From: Chakrabartia godavariana
GTDB lineage: Bacteria > Pseudomonadota > Alphaproteobacteria > Sphingomonadales > Sphingomonadaceae
Direction of reading: 5' to 3'
Assembly (NCBI GenBank): GCA_005518185.1
Contig: RKSN01000003.1
Location: 124,001-188,000, forward strand
Length of the DNA: 64,000 bases
The notes below the pieces were generated by a model. The model worked only from the letters and a program-made list of their open reading frames with translations, was not told the origin of the DNA and searched no databases. Below are positions 32,206 to 41,145 of this stretch, in pieces. The position numbers were made by a program, and so were the translations under genes. Within the stretch, counting starts at the first letter, position 1. Every line of letters begins with the position of its first letter.

Positions 32206-33362
32206 CTACTGCCCTTCGACCGGTCCAGCCGGTCACGCTCACCCGTCCGCATGCCGCACAGCGTGCTGCCCGCTTCTTTGTCGAGAAGTTTCCGGGCAAG
32301 TCGCTCTATGCCGTGAAGGCGAACCCCTCGCCGGAGCTGATCACGCTCCTGTGGGAGAGCGGCATTTCGCATTTCGACGTGGCCAGCCTGACCGAGGTCA
32401 AGCTGGTGCGCGAAAATGCGCCTGACGCGACTTTGTGCTTCATGCACCCGGTCAAGGCCGAAGAAGCGATCCGCGAAGCCTATGAAGACTATGGCGTGCG
32501 CACCTTCTCGCTCGACAGCATGGAAGAGCTCGACAAGATCGTGCGCGCCACCAGCGGCGCGACCGACCTGACGCTGTGCGTCCGCCTGCGCGTCTCGTCC
32601 GAACATGCGAAGCTCAGCCTCGCCTCCAAGTTCGGCGCAGATCCGTCCGAAGTGCGCGAGCTGCTGATCGCGACGCGCCAGGTCGCCGACGCGCTCGGCA
32701 TCTGCTTCCACGTCGGCAGCCAGGCGATGACCCCGTCGGCCTATGTCGAGGCGCTGGAGCGCGTGCGCGCGGCCATCGTGTCCTCGGGCGTCACCGTGGA
32801 CGTCATCGACGTCGGCGGCGGCTTCCCGAGCGTCTATCCCGGCATGGAACCGCCCGCGCTCGAAGCCTATTTCGAAGCGATCGCCCGGGCCTATGAAAGC
32901 CTGCCGGTCAGCTACTCGTCGGAACTGTGGTGCGAACCCGGCCGTGCGCTGTGCGCCGAATATTCGTCGCTGATCGTGCGCGTCGAAAAACGGCGCGGGG
33001 ATGAGCTGTACATCAATGACGGCGCCTATGGCGCGCTGTTCGATGCAGCGCATGTCGGCTGGCGCTTCCCGGTGAAGCTGCTGCGGACCGAAGAGTCGGA
33101 TACCCGCGACATGCCGTTCAGCTTCTACGGCCCGACCTGCGACGACATGGACCATATGGCCGGCCCGTTCCTGCTGCCCGCCGACGTGCAGCCGGGCGAC
33201 TATATCGAGATCGGGATGCTCGGGGCCTATGGCTGTGCGATGCGGACCGGTTTCAACGGCTTCACCAACGGTGCCACCCACGCGGTGACCGACGCACCCA
33301 TGGCGACGCTGTACGGCGACGATGCCGATGAGGCGCTTTCCGCGCGCGTCGTGAAGCGTTAG
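32175..33362 (+). CDS. Ornithine decarboxylase-family enzyme (fold III PLP)
   Basis: The 395-residue alanine-racemase-fold decarboxylase has the PLP lysine in SLYAVKANPSPELI (K48), FDVASLTEVKLV, FHVGSQAMTPSAYVEALERV, the glycine loop DVIDVGGGFPSVYPGM, WCEPGRALCAEY and FYGPTCDDMDHMAGP with the substrate-binding Cys. The last motif favours ornithine/lysine decarboxylase over diaminopimelate decarboxylase. It would make putrescine from ornithine. The TTG start at 32175 is 9 nt after GGAGG. The downstream DHS-like gene suggests joint use in polyamine synthesis. Confidence 0.85.
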   Translation: MHKHDSALGLATALRPVQPVTLTRPHAAQRAARFFVEKFPGKSLYAVKANPSPELITLLWESGISHFDVASLTEVKLVRENAPDATLCFMHPVKAEEAIREAYEDYGVRTFSLDSMEELDKIVRATSGATDLTLCVRLRVSSEHAKLSLASKFGADPSEVRELLIATRQVADALGICFHVGSQAMTPSAYVEALERVRAAIVSSGVTVDVIDVGGGFPSVYPGMEPPALEAYFEAIARAYESLPVSYSSELWCEPGRALCAEYSSLIVRVEKRRGDELYINDGAYGALFDAAHVGWRFPVKLLRTEESDTRDMPFSFYGPTCDDMDHMAGPFLLPADVQPGDYIEIGMLGAYGCAMRTGFNGFTNGATHAVTDAPMATLYGDDADEALSARVVKR

Positions 33363-33459
33363 TCTCCCCTCCCGCTTGCGGGAGGGGCCGGGGGAGGGCA
33401 TGACCTCTCCCAACCTCTTTCACGCCCTCCCCTAACCCCTCCCGCAAGCGGGAGGGGAA
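33363..33459. repeat. Empty inverted pair of family B repeats
   Basis: CTCCCCTCCCGCTTGCGGGA (33364 on) and the mirrored CCCCTCCCGCAAGCGGGAGG (33437 on) flank a gene-free centre of about 25 bp. This is the same inverted arrangement that carries the DUF559 gene at 25.7-26.1 kb, without cargo. It lies between the decarboxylase and the DHS-like gene on the same strand. Confidence 0.8.
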
Positions 33460-33480
33460 CTGATTGTTTTTCGGAGAAGA

Positions 33481-34536
33481 ATGATGACCAGCCCCCAGAT
33501 CAACGCCCAGCGCAAGGCGGAACTGCTGTCGACCACGGTCGAGCACATCGACATCAAGAGCTTCGACGCCCGCCCGATCATCGACCAGATGGGCAAGATG
33601 AGCTTCACCAGCCGCGATCTCGCGCGCGCCACCGGCATCTACAACCAGATGCTGGCCGACAAGGACTGCACGATCTTCCTCGTGATCGCCGGTTCGACCT
33701 CGGCGGGCGGCTGCATGGACCTCTATGCCGAGCTCGTCCGCAACAACATGGTCGACGGCATTGTCGCGACGGGCGCCACCATCGTCGACATGGATTTCTT
33801 CGAAGGCCTTGGCCACAAGCACTATCAGGCGCTCGAAATCCCCGACGATGACACGCTGCGCTCGCTCTACATCGACCGCATCTACGACACGTACATCGAC
33901 GAAGAGCAGCTTCAGGACTGCGACTTCACGATCAACAAGATCGCGAACGAGCTGGAGCCCAAGGCCTATTCGAGCCGTGCCTTCATCCGCGAAATGGGCA
34001 AGTATCTCGCCGAACACGGCAAGAAGGAGAACAGCCTCGTCAAGCTCGCTTATGAGCATGACGTGCCGATCTTCTGCCCGGCCTTTGTCGACAGCTCGGC
34101 TGGCTTCGGCCTCGTCAAGCATCAGGTGGACCGCGCCAAGGAAGGCAAGCCCTACATGATGATCGACGCGATCGCCGACTTCCGCGAACTGACCGACATC
34201 AAGATCAAGGCGGGCGAAACCGGCCTTCTGATGGTCGGCGGCGGCGTGCCGAAGAACTTCATCCAGGACACCGTCGTCTGCGCCGAAATCCTCGGCCATG
34301 AAGATGTCGCCGTGCACAAGTACGCCGTCCAGATCACCGTCGCCGACGTGCGCGACGGGGCGTGCTCGTCCTCGACGCTGCAGGAAGCGGCCAGCTGGGG
34401 CAAGGTCAACACGGGCATCGAACAGATGGTCTTCGCCGAAGCCGGCAGCGTCATGCCGCTGCTCGCGTCCGACGCCTATCACCGCGGCCACTGGAAAACC
34501 CGCGACAAGCGCGCCTGGGCGAAGCTGTTCGCCTAA
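33481..34536 (+). CDS. Deoxyhypusine synthase-like protein (probable homospermidine or related polyamine synthase)
   Basis: The 351-residue protein matches the bacterial deoxyhypusine-synthase family: IAGSTSAGGCMDLYAELVRN (about 61-80), VATGATIVDMDFFEGLGHKH, PAFVDSSAGFGLVKHQ, LLMVGGGVPKNFIQDTVV and the lysine in TLQEAASWGKVNTGIEQ, equivalent to the enzyme-imine Lys of DHS. Bacteria lack eIF5A, so the substrate is likely a polyamine; homospermidine synthase or 1,9-bis(guanidino)-5-aza-nonane synthase activity is known or proposed for such homologues. The putrescine-forming gene directly upstream supports this. A terminator follows. Confidence 0.85.
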   Translation: MMTSPQINAQRKAELLSTTVEHIDIKSFDARPIIDQMGKMSFTSRDLARATGIYNQMLADKDCTIFLVIAGSTSAGGCMDLYAELVRNNMVDGIVATGATIVDMDFFEGLGHKHYQALEIPDDDTLRSLYIDRIYDTYIDEEQLQDCDFTINKIANELEPKAYSSRAFIREMGKYLAEHGKKENSLVKLAYEHDVPIFCPAFVDSSAGFGLVKHQVDRAKEGKPYMMIDAIADFRELTDIKIKAGETGLLMVGGGVPKNFIQDTVVCAEILGHEDVAVHKYAVQITVADVRDGACSSSTLQEAASWGKVNTGIEQMVFAEAGSVMPLLASDAYHRGHWKTRDKRAWAKLFA

Positions 34537-34562
34537 GGGTTTGCGAGATTGAAAATGGGAAG

Positions 34563-34590
34563 AGCCCCGGTCGAAAGGCCGGGGCTTTTT
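34563..34590 (+). terminator. Rho-independent terminator of the DHS-like gene
   Basis: AGCCCCGG (34563-34570) pairs with CCGGGGCT (34579-34586) around TCGAAAGG, followed by TTTTT to 34590. It lies 26 bp after the stop codon. Confidence 0.85.
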
Positions 34591-34636
34591 CTATGGGGGC
34601 AACGACAAGCATCAGTCTGAGGCGGCCAGAAAGGAC

Positions 34637-34722
34637 GGGGCTTCGACAGGCTCAGCCCAAACGGTGTGTTGTGAGCCTGTCACCTTCTCCGTTCGTCCTG
34701 AGCTTGTCGAAGGACCGTTCTT
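34637..34722. repeat. Family D repeats on the left of the GIY-YIG pseudogene
   Basis: GGGCTTCGACAGGCTCAGCC (34638 on) and CGTCCTGAGCTTGTCGAAGG (34694 on) are inverted copies of the family D core, about 30 bp apart. Together with the copies at 35033-35115 they bracket the broken GIY-YIG gene. Confidence 0.75.
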
Positions 34723-34729
34723 TTCCTGT

Positions 34730-35007
34730 TCACCCGCTCTTGGAAAGCGCCGACACCCCTTCCCAATCTCCCCGGATCAACGCCATTTTCTTCGCCCGGC
34801 CCCACCCCTTGATCCGCCGCTCCGCCTCACGGGCTTCGTCACGCGTCTGAAAGGACTCACTCCAGACGAGGATCACGGGCAGGCGGTCTGCCGTGAAACC
34901 CGGGATCGCGCCGGTCTGATGCTGCGCGATGCGCCGCTCCAGATCGTCGGTGTGTCAGACATAATTGCGCCACCCCTGCAGTGCAGCAGGTACGTCCAGA
35001 ACGTCAT
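34730..35007 (-). pseudogene. GIY-YIG nuclease-domain gene, broken
   Basis: The minus strand from an ATG at 35007 reads MTFWTYLLHCRGG. After a frame change, a second frame gives NYV, a TGA where Gly is expected, then HTDDLERRIAQHQTGAIPGF, WSESFQTRDEAREAERRIKG and the natural end at 34730. This is the YhbQ-like GIY-YIG layout (YVGHTDDLERR), including the catalytic Arg and Glu. So the gene has one frameshift near 34970 and one in-frame stop (GGA to TGA). It is flanked by family D repeats on both sides, like the intact GIY-YIG gene between family C repeats. Confidence 0.75.
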
Positions 35008-35360
35008 GAGCCGGAAGCTAAGCGGAAGGACGGTCCTTCGACAAGCGCAGGACAAACGCAGAGGGTTACGCCGCCCCACACCGTCTGCCCTGAGCCTGTC
35101 GAAGCCCCGTTCTTGCTGTGCGTCAAACTTGCAAAATAGGACTTCAGTTGCTTCGCTCTTCGTCATGAACAGTCGTCGCACATCGCATCCGACCCGGAAG
35201 TTGCCCTTTTCCTACAAATCCCGGTTTTCCGCGCGTCAGATGCCCTCAACTTCCTCCACTTCCAGACCTTCGGTTGCGCGTCGCAACCAATTTTCTTGAC
35301 CCCCGACTCGGGCTCGGGCAGCCTTGAAATCTCGAGATAAAACAGATCGAGGAGGGGAAC
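35008..35360. other. Gene-free stretch upstream of the MAPEG genes, with a palindrome
   Basis: No convincing gene is seen. At 35272-35288 GGTTGCG-CGT-CGCAACC is a perfect 7-bp inverted repeat. TTGACC follows at 35296-35301, and GGAGGGG precedes the MAPEG start at 35361. The palindrome is a good operator candidate for the MAPEG pair. No matching -10 box is obvious. GC is lower than in the surrounding genes from about 35110 to 35300. Confidence 0.45.
35033..35115. repeat. Family D repeats on the right of the GIY-YIG pseudogene
   Basis: GGTCCTTCGACAAGCGCAGG (35034 on) and CTGCCCTGAGCCTGTCGAAG (35087 on) are inverted copies with the CTGAGC-TGTCGAAG core. They lie just upstream of the broken gene's start, on the far side from 34637-34722. 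Confidence 0.7.
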
Positions 35361-35813
35361 ATGGGAACGCAATTGTTCTTGCCGGCGATGGTGCTTGTCA
35401 TCTGGTCGCTGGTGATGCTGGTCTGGACGGGCGCGACGCGCTTTCCGGCGATCGCAAAATCGGGAATGGACATAAAGAATGTGCCGCCGGGCGGGCGCGG
35501 CCAGAATCTGGACGGCGTCCTGCCGGACAAGGTGCAGTGGAAATCGCACAATTACGCGCACCTGATGGAGCAGCCGACGATCTTCTATCCGACGGTCATC
35601 GTGCTGGCGCTGCTGGGGCAGGACAATGACCTCAATCTCGCGCTGGCCTGGGGCTATGTGGGCCTGCGCATCGTCCACAGCATCTGGCAGGCGACGGTCA
35701 ACACGATCATTCCGGTCCGCTTCGGGCTGTTCATAGTGTCGACGCTGTGCCTGTTCGCACTGGCAATCCATGCACTGATGGCCGCGATGGCCGCAAATAC
35801 GGGGGGAATCTGA
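35361..35813 (+). CDS. MAPEG family membrane protein 1
   Basis: The 150-residue four-helix membrane protein shows the MAPEG pattern: PAMVLVIWSLVMLVWTGATR (helix 1), KSHNYAHLMEQPTIFYPTVI (about 60-80, with the conserved N and E residues), and AWGYVGLRIVHSIWQATVNT. MAPEG proteins include glutathione transferases and eicosanoid enzymes; bacterial ones are mostly of unknown function. The second MAPEG gene starts one base after its stop. Confidence 0.82.
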   Translation: MGTQLFLPAMVLVIWSLVMLVWTGATRFPAIAKSGMDIKNVPPGGRGQNLDGVLPDKVQWKSHNYAHLMEQPTIFYPTVIVLALLGQDNDLNLALAWGYVGLRIVHSIWQATVNTIIPVRFGLFIVSTLCLFALAIHALMAAMAANTGGI

Positions 35814-35814
35814 A

Positions 35815-36252
35815 ATGGAAATGCACGCTGAAATCCTGAAGCCGATGGCGGTCCTTGCCGCCTGGACGATGTTCATGTGGCTGTGGATGTACGCCACGCG
35901 CATCCCGGCGATGAACAAGGCCGGCATTGATACGGGCTCGCTGACCGGGGGCACGGGCAAGAGCCTAGACGACATCCTGCCCGCCAACATCCAGTGGAAG
36001 GCGCACAATTACAACCACCTGCACGAAGCGCCGACCGTCTTCTACGCGGTCGCGCTCGCTCTGGCCTTCATGGGTGCGGGCGACGGTTTCAACGCCCAGC
36101 TGGCCTGGATCTATGTCGGGCTGCGCATCCTGCACTCGATCGTGCAGGCAACTGTCAACAAGGTGATGGTCCGCTTCCTGATCTTCGCGCTGTCGAGCCT
36201 CGTGCTCATCATGCTGGTGGCGCACACGGTCTTGATTGCATTCGCACACTGA
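35815..36252 (+). CDS. MAPEG family membrane protein 2
   Basis: The 145-residue paralogue has the same layout: MAVLAAWTMFMWLWMYATRI, KAHNYNHLHEAPTVFYAVAL and WIYVGLRILHSIVQATVNKV, with four membrane helices. About half of the residues match MAPEG 1 by eye, so the two arose by tandem duplication. Both have the N-Y-x-H-L-x-E-x-P-T stretch expected at the glutathione/lipid site. They may form mixed trimers. They are surely co-transcribed (1-bp gap). Confidence 0.82.
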   Translation: MEMHAEILKPMAVLAAWTMFMWLWMYATRIPAMNKAGIDTGSLTGGTGKSLDDILPANIQWKAHNYNHLHEAPTVFYAVALALAFMGAGDGFNAQLAWIYVGLRILHSIVQATVNKVMVRFLIFALSSLVLIMLVAHTVLIAFAH

Positions 36253-36292
36253 GTTCGGGCCGAGTTCAGGCCCAAAGTCTTAGGGTCGCACC

Positions 36293-37486
36293 TCAGTTTC
36301 GTGAAAAAGCGGCGGCCAGTTCCACATGCGTTGACCAGCGGAACTGGCCCACCGGCTGGACCCAGTCCAGCCGGTAGCCGCCATTGGCCAGGATGCTCGC
36401 ATCGCGCGCAAAGGTCGCGGGGTTGCAGCTGACATAGGCCAGACGCGGCACGGGAGACGCGGCAATCTCCGCCACCTGTTCACGTGCGCCCGCACGGGGC
36501 GGATCAAGCACCACGGCATCGAACTTCGCCAGTTCCTTGGCCGTCAGCGGACGTCGGAACAGGTCGCGGTGTTCGCATTTGACGGTCCGCCCGGACCGGT
36601 TGGCGGCCATCTGCAGCGACAGGATGGCATCGCGCGCAGCTTCGGCGGCGACGACCTGCCCCGGCAGGGCCAGCGCAAAGGTGCCCAGCCCGGCAAAGAG
36701 ATCGGCGGCGGCTTCGGACGTGCCCACGGCTGCGCGCACCGCCGCCACCAGCGCCGCCTCCCCGTCCGCTGTCGCCTGCAGGAAGGCGCCTTCAGGCATC
36801 GCAACCGGCAGGCCGCCAAGCGTGATCGTCACCGGCTCCGGCTCCCACCGGACGGTCGGGCCATAGCCCTCATCGATCGACAGCCGCGCAAGGCGATGGG
36901 CCTGGGCAAAGTCGGTCAGCGCCATCACCGCGTCGAGGCCGTCGGCTTCGACATTGGCGATGAGCAGATCGACGCCCTGATCGGCCAGCGTCATCTGTAC
37001 CGTGGCCGCTTTCCTGTCCGCCATCAGTTGCAGGAGCAGACCGCGCAGCGGCTTCACGAGCGCCTCAAGCGCCGGGTGCAGGACTGGGCATTGGATCATG
37101 TCGACGATGCGGTTGCTCTGGCCTGCGTTGAAGCCGAGCAGGATCTGCCGTCCCCGCCGTTCCGCCGTCAGGCTTGCGCGGCGGCGCGTGTGCGGGGGGG
37201 AGATATGCGGCGTGCGGATGTCGGCATCGGCAAAGCGCTGCGCGGCCAGCGCGCTCGCCACCCGGTCGACAACGAAGGCGGCATAGCTCTCGTCGTCGAT
37301 ATGCTGGAGCTGACAGCCGCCGCAGGCGGGGAAGTGGCGGCAGGCCGGGTCAACATGATGCGGCCCGTGCGTCAGCGTGCCGTCAACGGCGAGCAGATCG
37401 CCCGGCGCGGAATAAGGCGAATGGCGGCCCGATGCCGTCATGCCATCGCCGCGCGCAGCAATCCGGACAATGGGTTCGTCGGTCAT
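36293..37486 (-). CDS. RNA m5U methyltransferase (TrmA/RumA family)
   Basis: This protein (397 residues from the ATG at 37486) has the Fe-S cysteines in CRHFPACGGCQLQHI (about 50-64) and in IQCPVLHP. The SAM-binding domain holds ADLFAGLGTFALALPG, VVLDPPRAGAREQV (motif IV), and the catalytic Cys in LAYVSCNPATFARDA. It should methylate a uridine at C5 in rRNA (as RlmD/RlmC do) or tRNA. The TRAM domain found in longer RlmD proteins is not evident. The ATG overlaps the nnr stop by 4 bp. Confidence 0.85.
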   Translation of the reverse strand: MTDEPIVRIAARGDGMTASGRHSPYSAPGDLLAVDGTLTHGPHHVDPACRHFPACGGCQLQHIDDESYAAFVVDRVASALAAQRFADADIRTPHISPPHTRRRASLTAERRGRQILLGFNAGQSNRIVDMIQCPVLHPALEALVKPLRGLLLQLMADRKAATVQMTLADQGVDLLIANVEADGLDAVMALTDFAQAHRLARLSIDEGYGPTVRWEPEPVTITLGGLPVAMPEGAFLQATADGEAALVAAVRAAVGTSEAAADLFAGLGTFALALPGQVVAAEAARDAILSLQMAANRSGRTVKCEHRDLFRRPLTAKELAKFDAVVLDPPRAGAREQVAEIAASPVPRLAYVSCNPATFARDASILANGGYRLDWVQPVGQFRWSTHVELAAAFSRN

Positions 37487-38859
37487 AGGGTTTCCGCCAG
37501 CGCCGCAGGCAGGTGCGCGCACAGATCATCGGCGAGGAGCGCAGGCCCCGCAATATGCGCCGTGCGGGTGTGGAGCCAGACGGCCGCGCAGGCCGCCGCA
37601 TGCGGATCCAGCCCGCGCGCCAGCATCGTTCCGACAATCCCGGCCAGCACGTCGCCCGTCCCTGCGCTCGACAGCCAGGCAGAACTGTGCGCGGACAAGC
37701 CGACGCGGCCATCGGGCGATGCGACCACAGTGTCGGCGCCCTTGAAGATCACGGTCGCCCCGCTCGCGGTGGCGGCTGCCAGAGCCTGATCGATCTTGCT
37801 GCCGGGCAGCGCGCCGAACATCGCGTCAAACTCGCCCTTGTGCGGCGTCAGGACGACCGGGGCCGCATGGCGGGCGATCTGGCCGGGACGGATGAGGTGC
37901 AGCCCGTCTGCGTCGATCACGATGGGGCGGGCGGTCTCCAGCGCCTGCATCACCAGCGCCTCGCCAGCCGACGACCGGCCGAGGCCCGGTCCGATCACGA
38001 TCGCTGACGTGCGGGCATCGGCGAGCGCAACGGCCACCGGACGGTGGACGATGGACAGCGGCGTGCCATCGCCATCCGCATCGCCGGCCAGAACGACATA
38101 GCCCGCCCCGCTGCGCGCCGCCGCCGTGGCGACAAGACGCGCCGCCCCCTTCATCTCGCCCGAGACGATGGTGACGAGGCCGCGTGTATATTTGTGGTCG
38201 ATGGCCGTCGGTGCCAAGAGTTGGGGCCGAGATATGACCCGGCGCGATGCCTCCGCTGAAATGCCGATATCGGCGGCCATGACATGCCCGCAGAGACTGG
38301 CTGCAGGCTGGAGGAGATGGGCGGGCTTCAATGCGGCGAGCGCGACGGTGACATCTGCTGCAATCGCGCCAAGGTCAGCGCCGCTGTCGGTCTCCACCCC
38401 GCTCGGCACATCTGCGGCGATGACCATGCGGGCGGCGGCCCGCAGGCGGCGGAGGGTCGCGACAAGGTCCGGATCCAGCGGACGCGACAGGCCGGTGCCG
38501 AAGACGGCATCGACAACAACCGGAGCCGGTGCCGCGTCCGCCAGCGCCGCAACTGCGCCCGTCCATCCCGCCGCCGCGCGGCGGGCCACATCGGTAGCAG
38601 GCGGGGCCAGCGCGGCAACCCGCACATCCAGGCCGCGGGCCTTCAGGATGCGAGCCGCGACATAGCCGTCGCCGCCATTGTTTCCGGGGCCGCACACAAC
38701 CAGTGTCGGGCCGCCACCGAAGCGCCAGACGGCCTCGGCAATGGCAAGGCCCGCGCGCTCCATCAGCGCATCGACGCTGGTGCCTGCCGCCATCGCCGCC
38801 TCTTCGGCAGCGCGCGTTTCAGCAGCGGTCAATACAGGTCCGGACAGGGGCGGCAGCAT
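37483..38859 (-). CDS. nnr: Bifunctional NAD(P)H-hydrate epimerase / ADP-dependent dehydratase
   Basis: The 458-residue protein repairs NAD(P)H damaged by hydration. Residues 1-210 are the epimerase (YjeF_N): MERAGLAIAEAVWRFGGG, VVCGPGNNGGDGYVAARIL, VDAVFGTGLSRPL. Residues 215-458 are the ribokinase-like dehydratase: HKYTRGLVTIVSGEMKGAAR, VIGPGLGRSSAG, VVLTPHKGEFDAMFG and SSAGTGDVLAGIVGTML. The fused form is common in bacteria. It lies in a minus-strand run from folK to the RNA methyltransferase. Confidence 0.93.
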   Translation of the reverse strand: MLPPLSGPVLTAAETRAAEEAAMAAGTSVDALMERAGLAIAEAVWRFGGGPTLVVCGPGNNGGDGYVAARILKARGLDVRVAALAPPATDVARRAAAGWTGAVAALADAAPAPVVVDAVFGTGLSRPLDPDLVATLRRLRAAARMVIAADVPSGVETDSGADLGAIAADVTVALAALKPAHLLQPAASLCGHVMAADIGISAEASRRVISRPQLLAPTAIDHKYTRGLVTIVSGEMKGAARLVATAAARSGAGYVVLAGDADGDGTPLSIVHRPVAVALADARTSAIVIGPGLGRSSAGEALVMQALETARPIVIDADGLHLIRPGQIARHAAPVVLTPHKGEFDAMFGALPGSKIDQALAAATASGATVIFKGADTVVASPDGRVGLSAHSSAWLSSAGTGDVLAGIVGTMLARGLDPHAAACAAVWLHTRTAHIAGPALLADDLCAHLPAALAETL

Positions 38860-38902
38860 GGCGACAGCGCTTACGTCAAAAACCGCGGCGCGGGAAAGAC
38901 TT

Positions 38903-39325
38903 TCAGGGCTTGGCGGTGCCCTTGACCGTCGCGGGCAGGCGATAGGTGTCGCCCGCGAGCGCCACTTCGATGAGGTTGTCGGCGATCGGCTTCACGATGG
39001 CGGGGTCAGCCCCGTCCGCTGCGATCACGCCGCGCCCGTCCTTGACGACGAGCAGGCGGCGGAACCCGCCATCGGGGTGCCGCAAGGTAAGGACGAGCCC
39101 GTTCTTTGTCTGCGCGGTTTCCACCTGACACCGCGCCGCAAAGACGGTCGCGCCGCCGACCGCGCAGGAAATGAGGCCATTGTCCGCCGCCGCATCCGCC
39201 GCCGCCTTTTCGGCTTCGGCCAGCGAGCTGGCTGCGGGAAGCTTGGCCTCATCCTTGGGCGAAGCGCCGCCGCACGCGGCGAGCGCCAGCGCCAAAAACA
39301 GCGTGCTAGATGTCCGCGTAAACAT
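38903..39325 (-). CDS. Small lipoprotein of unknown function
   Basis: The 140-residue protein has a lipoprotein signal ([20 protein letters not shown], lipid on Cys18) and an Ala-rich linker, followed by a compact domain with [20 protein letters not shown] (two Cys) and [20 protein letters not shown]. No family is recognised. Its start lies within the 3' end of ilvD (20-bp overlap), so it is part of the same transcript. The disulfide-capable pair and location suggest a periplasmic membrane-anchored protein. Confidence 0.65.
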   Translation of the reverse strand: MFTRTSSTLFLALALAACGGASPKDEAKLPAASSLAEAEKAAADAAADNGLISCAVGGATVFAARCQVETAQTKNGLVLTLRHPDGGFRRLLVVKDGRGVIAADGADPAIVKPIADNLIEVALAGDTYRLPATVKGTAKP

Positions 39326-41027
39326 GTGTCTCGGCCTTGCCCCCCGGATGCGTCACCGCACCCTTATAGGCAGGACCGACATTCTGGGCATAGCGCCACA
39401 AAGCGCCTGACCCATAATCGGACACGCGCGGCGTCCACGCTTTCTTCCGCTCTTCAAGGACTTGGGCATCAACCAGGAGGTCGATGGTGCCCTTTTCCGC
39501 GTCGATTTCGATCAGATCGCCATTTTCGACGAGCGCGATCGGGCCGCATTCGGCGGCTTCGGGGCCGACATGGCCGATGCAGAAGCCGCGAGTCGCACCC
39601 GAGAAGCGACCGTCGGTGATGAGCGCGACCTTCTCGCCCATGCCAAGGCCATAGAGCGCCGCCGTCGTCGACAGCATCTCGCGCATGCCGGGGCCGCCCT
39701 TGGGGCCTTCGTAGCGGATGACGACGACCGAGCCTTCGGTGATCTCCCGCTTTTCGACGGCAGCAAAGGCATCTTCTTCGCAGTCAAAGACCAAGGCCGG
39801 GCCCTTGAACTGGAGCCGGTGCATCCCCGCCACCTTCACGATGGCGCCATTGGGGGCCAGCGACCCCTTCAGGCCGACGACGCCGCCCGTGGGCGACAGC
39901 GGCTTGGTGGCCGGGTGGATGACCTTCTGGTCGGGGTTCCAGGTGATCTGGTCGATATTCTCGCCGAGCGTCTTGCCCGTCACCGTCATGCAGTTGCCGT
40001 GGAGCAGCCCTTCGGAAAGGAGCGACTTCATGAGCATGTAGACGCCGCCGGCTTCGTACATGTCCTTGGCGACATAGTTTCCGCCCGGCTTCAGGTCCGC
40101 CATGTACGGCGTCGTCTTGAAGATCTCGGCGACGTCGAACAGGTCGAACTCAAGGCCTGCCTCATGCGCCATGGCCGGCAGGTGCAGCGCGCCGTTGGTC
40201 GAGCCGCCGGTTGCGGCCACGACGCGCGCGGCGTTCTCAAACGCCTCGATCGTGCAGATGTCGCGCGGGCGGATGTTCCTGGCGAGCAGGTCCATCACCT
40301 GCACGCCGGCGGCATGGGCGATCTGGTCGCGCGTGGTGTAGGGCGCGGGTGCCATGTTGGAATTGGGGAGCGACAGGCCAATGGCCTCCGCCACGCACGC
40401 CATGGTGTTGGCGGTGTACTGGCCACCGCAGGCGCCGTGACCGGGGCAGGCGACCTTTTCGAGCGCATGGACTTCTTCAATGGGGCAGGTGCCCGCCGCG
40501 AACTTGCCGACGACTTCGAACACATCGACGACGGTCACGTCGCGGTCCTGATAGCGGCCGGGAAGGATCGAGCCGCCATAGACAAAGATCGACGGCACGT
40601 TGAGGCGCAGCATCGCCATCATCATGCCGGGCAGCGACTTGTCACAGCCCGCGAAGCCGACGAGCGCGTCATAGCAGTGGCCGCGCACCGAGAGCTCGAC
40701 CGAATCCGCAATGACCTCGCGGCTGACGAGCGAGGACTTCATCCCCTGATGGCCCATGGCAATGCCGTCGGTCACGGTGATCGTGTTGAAGCGGCGCGGC
40801 ATCCCGCCGCCGACTTCAACGCCGACGCGCGCAATGTCCGCCTGATGGTCAAGCGTCGTGTTGCAGGGCGCCGAATCATTGCCCGCCGATGCGATCCCGA
40901 CGAACGGCCGCGCGATCTCTTCCTCGGTCAGCCCCATCGCATAATAATAGCTACGGTGCGGCGCGCGCTCCGGCCCCACGGACACATGGCGGCTGGGAAG
41001 CTTGGACTTGTCGAAGATGTGGGTCAT
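39306..41027 (-). CDS. ilvD: Dihydroxy-acid dehydratase
   Basis: The 573-residue Fe-S enzyme makes 2-keto acids in valine, leucine and isoleucine synthesis. Seen are the cluster cysteines in [32 protein letters not shown] and [20 protein letters not shown], plus [20 protein letters not shown] at the C-terminal domain. Length fits the family. The start [16 protein letters not shown] lies only 26 bp downstream of the tRNA-Lys gene on the same strand, so processing of the tRNA would probably create the 5' end of the ilvD message. Confidence 0.96.
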   Translation of the reverse strand: MTHIFDKSKLPSRHVSVGPERAPHRSYYYAMGLTEEEIARPFVGIASAGNDSAPCNTTLDHQADIARVGVEVGGGMPRRFNTITVTDGIAMGHQGMKSSLVSREVIADSVELSVRGHCYDALVGFAGCDKSLPGMMMAMLRLNVPSIFVYGGSILPGRYQDRDVTVVDVFEVVGKFAAGTCPIEEVHALEKVACPGHGACGGQYTANTMACVAEAIGLSLPNSNMAPAPYTTRDQIAHAAGVQVMDLLARNIRPRDICTIEAFENAARVVAATGGSTNGALHLPAMAHEAGLEFDLFDVAEIFKTTPYMADLKPGGNYVAKDMYEAGGVYMLMKSLLSEGLLHGNCMTVTGKTLGENIDQITWNPDQKVIHPATKPLSPTGGVVGLKGSLAPNGAIVKVAGMHRLQFKGPALVFDCEEDAFAAVEKREITEGSVVVIRYEGPKGGPGMREMLSTTAALYGLGMGEKVALITDGRFSGATRGFCIGHVGPEAAECGPIALVENGDLIEIDAEKGTIDLLVDAQVLEERKKAWTPRVSDYGSGALWRYAQNVGPAYKGAVTHPGGKAETHVYADI

Positions 41028-41053
41028 GCGTGGGCCTCGGCTGGGCTGGAAGG

Positions 41054-41130
<77 letters not shown>

Positions 41131-41145
41131 ACCTTGGGGGCGTCC

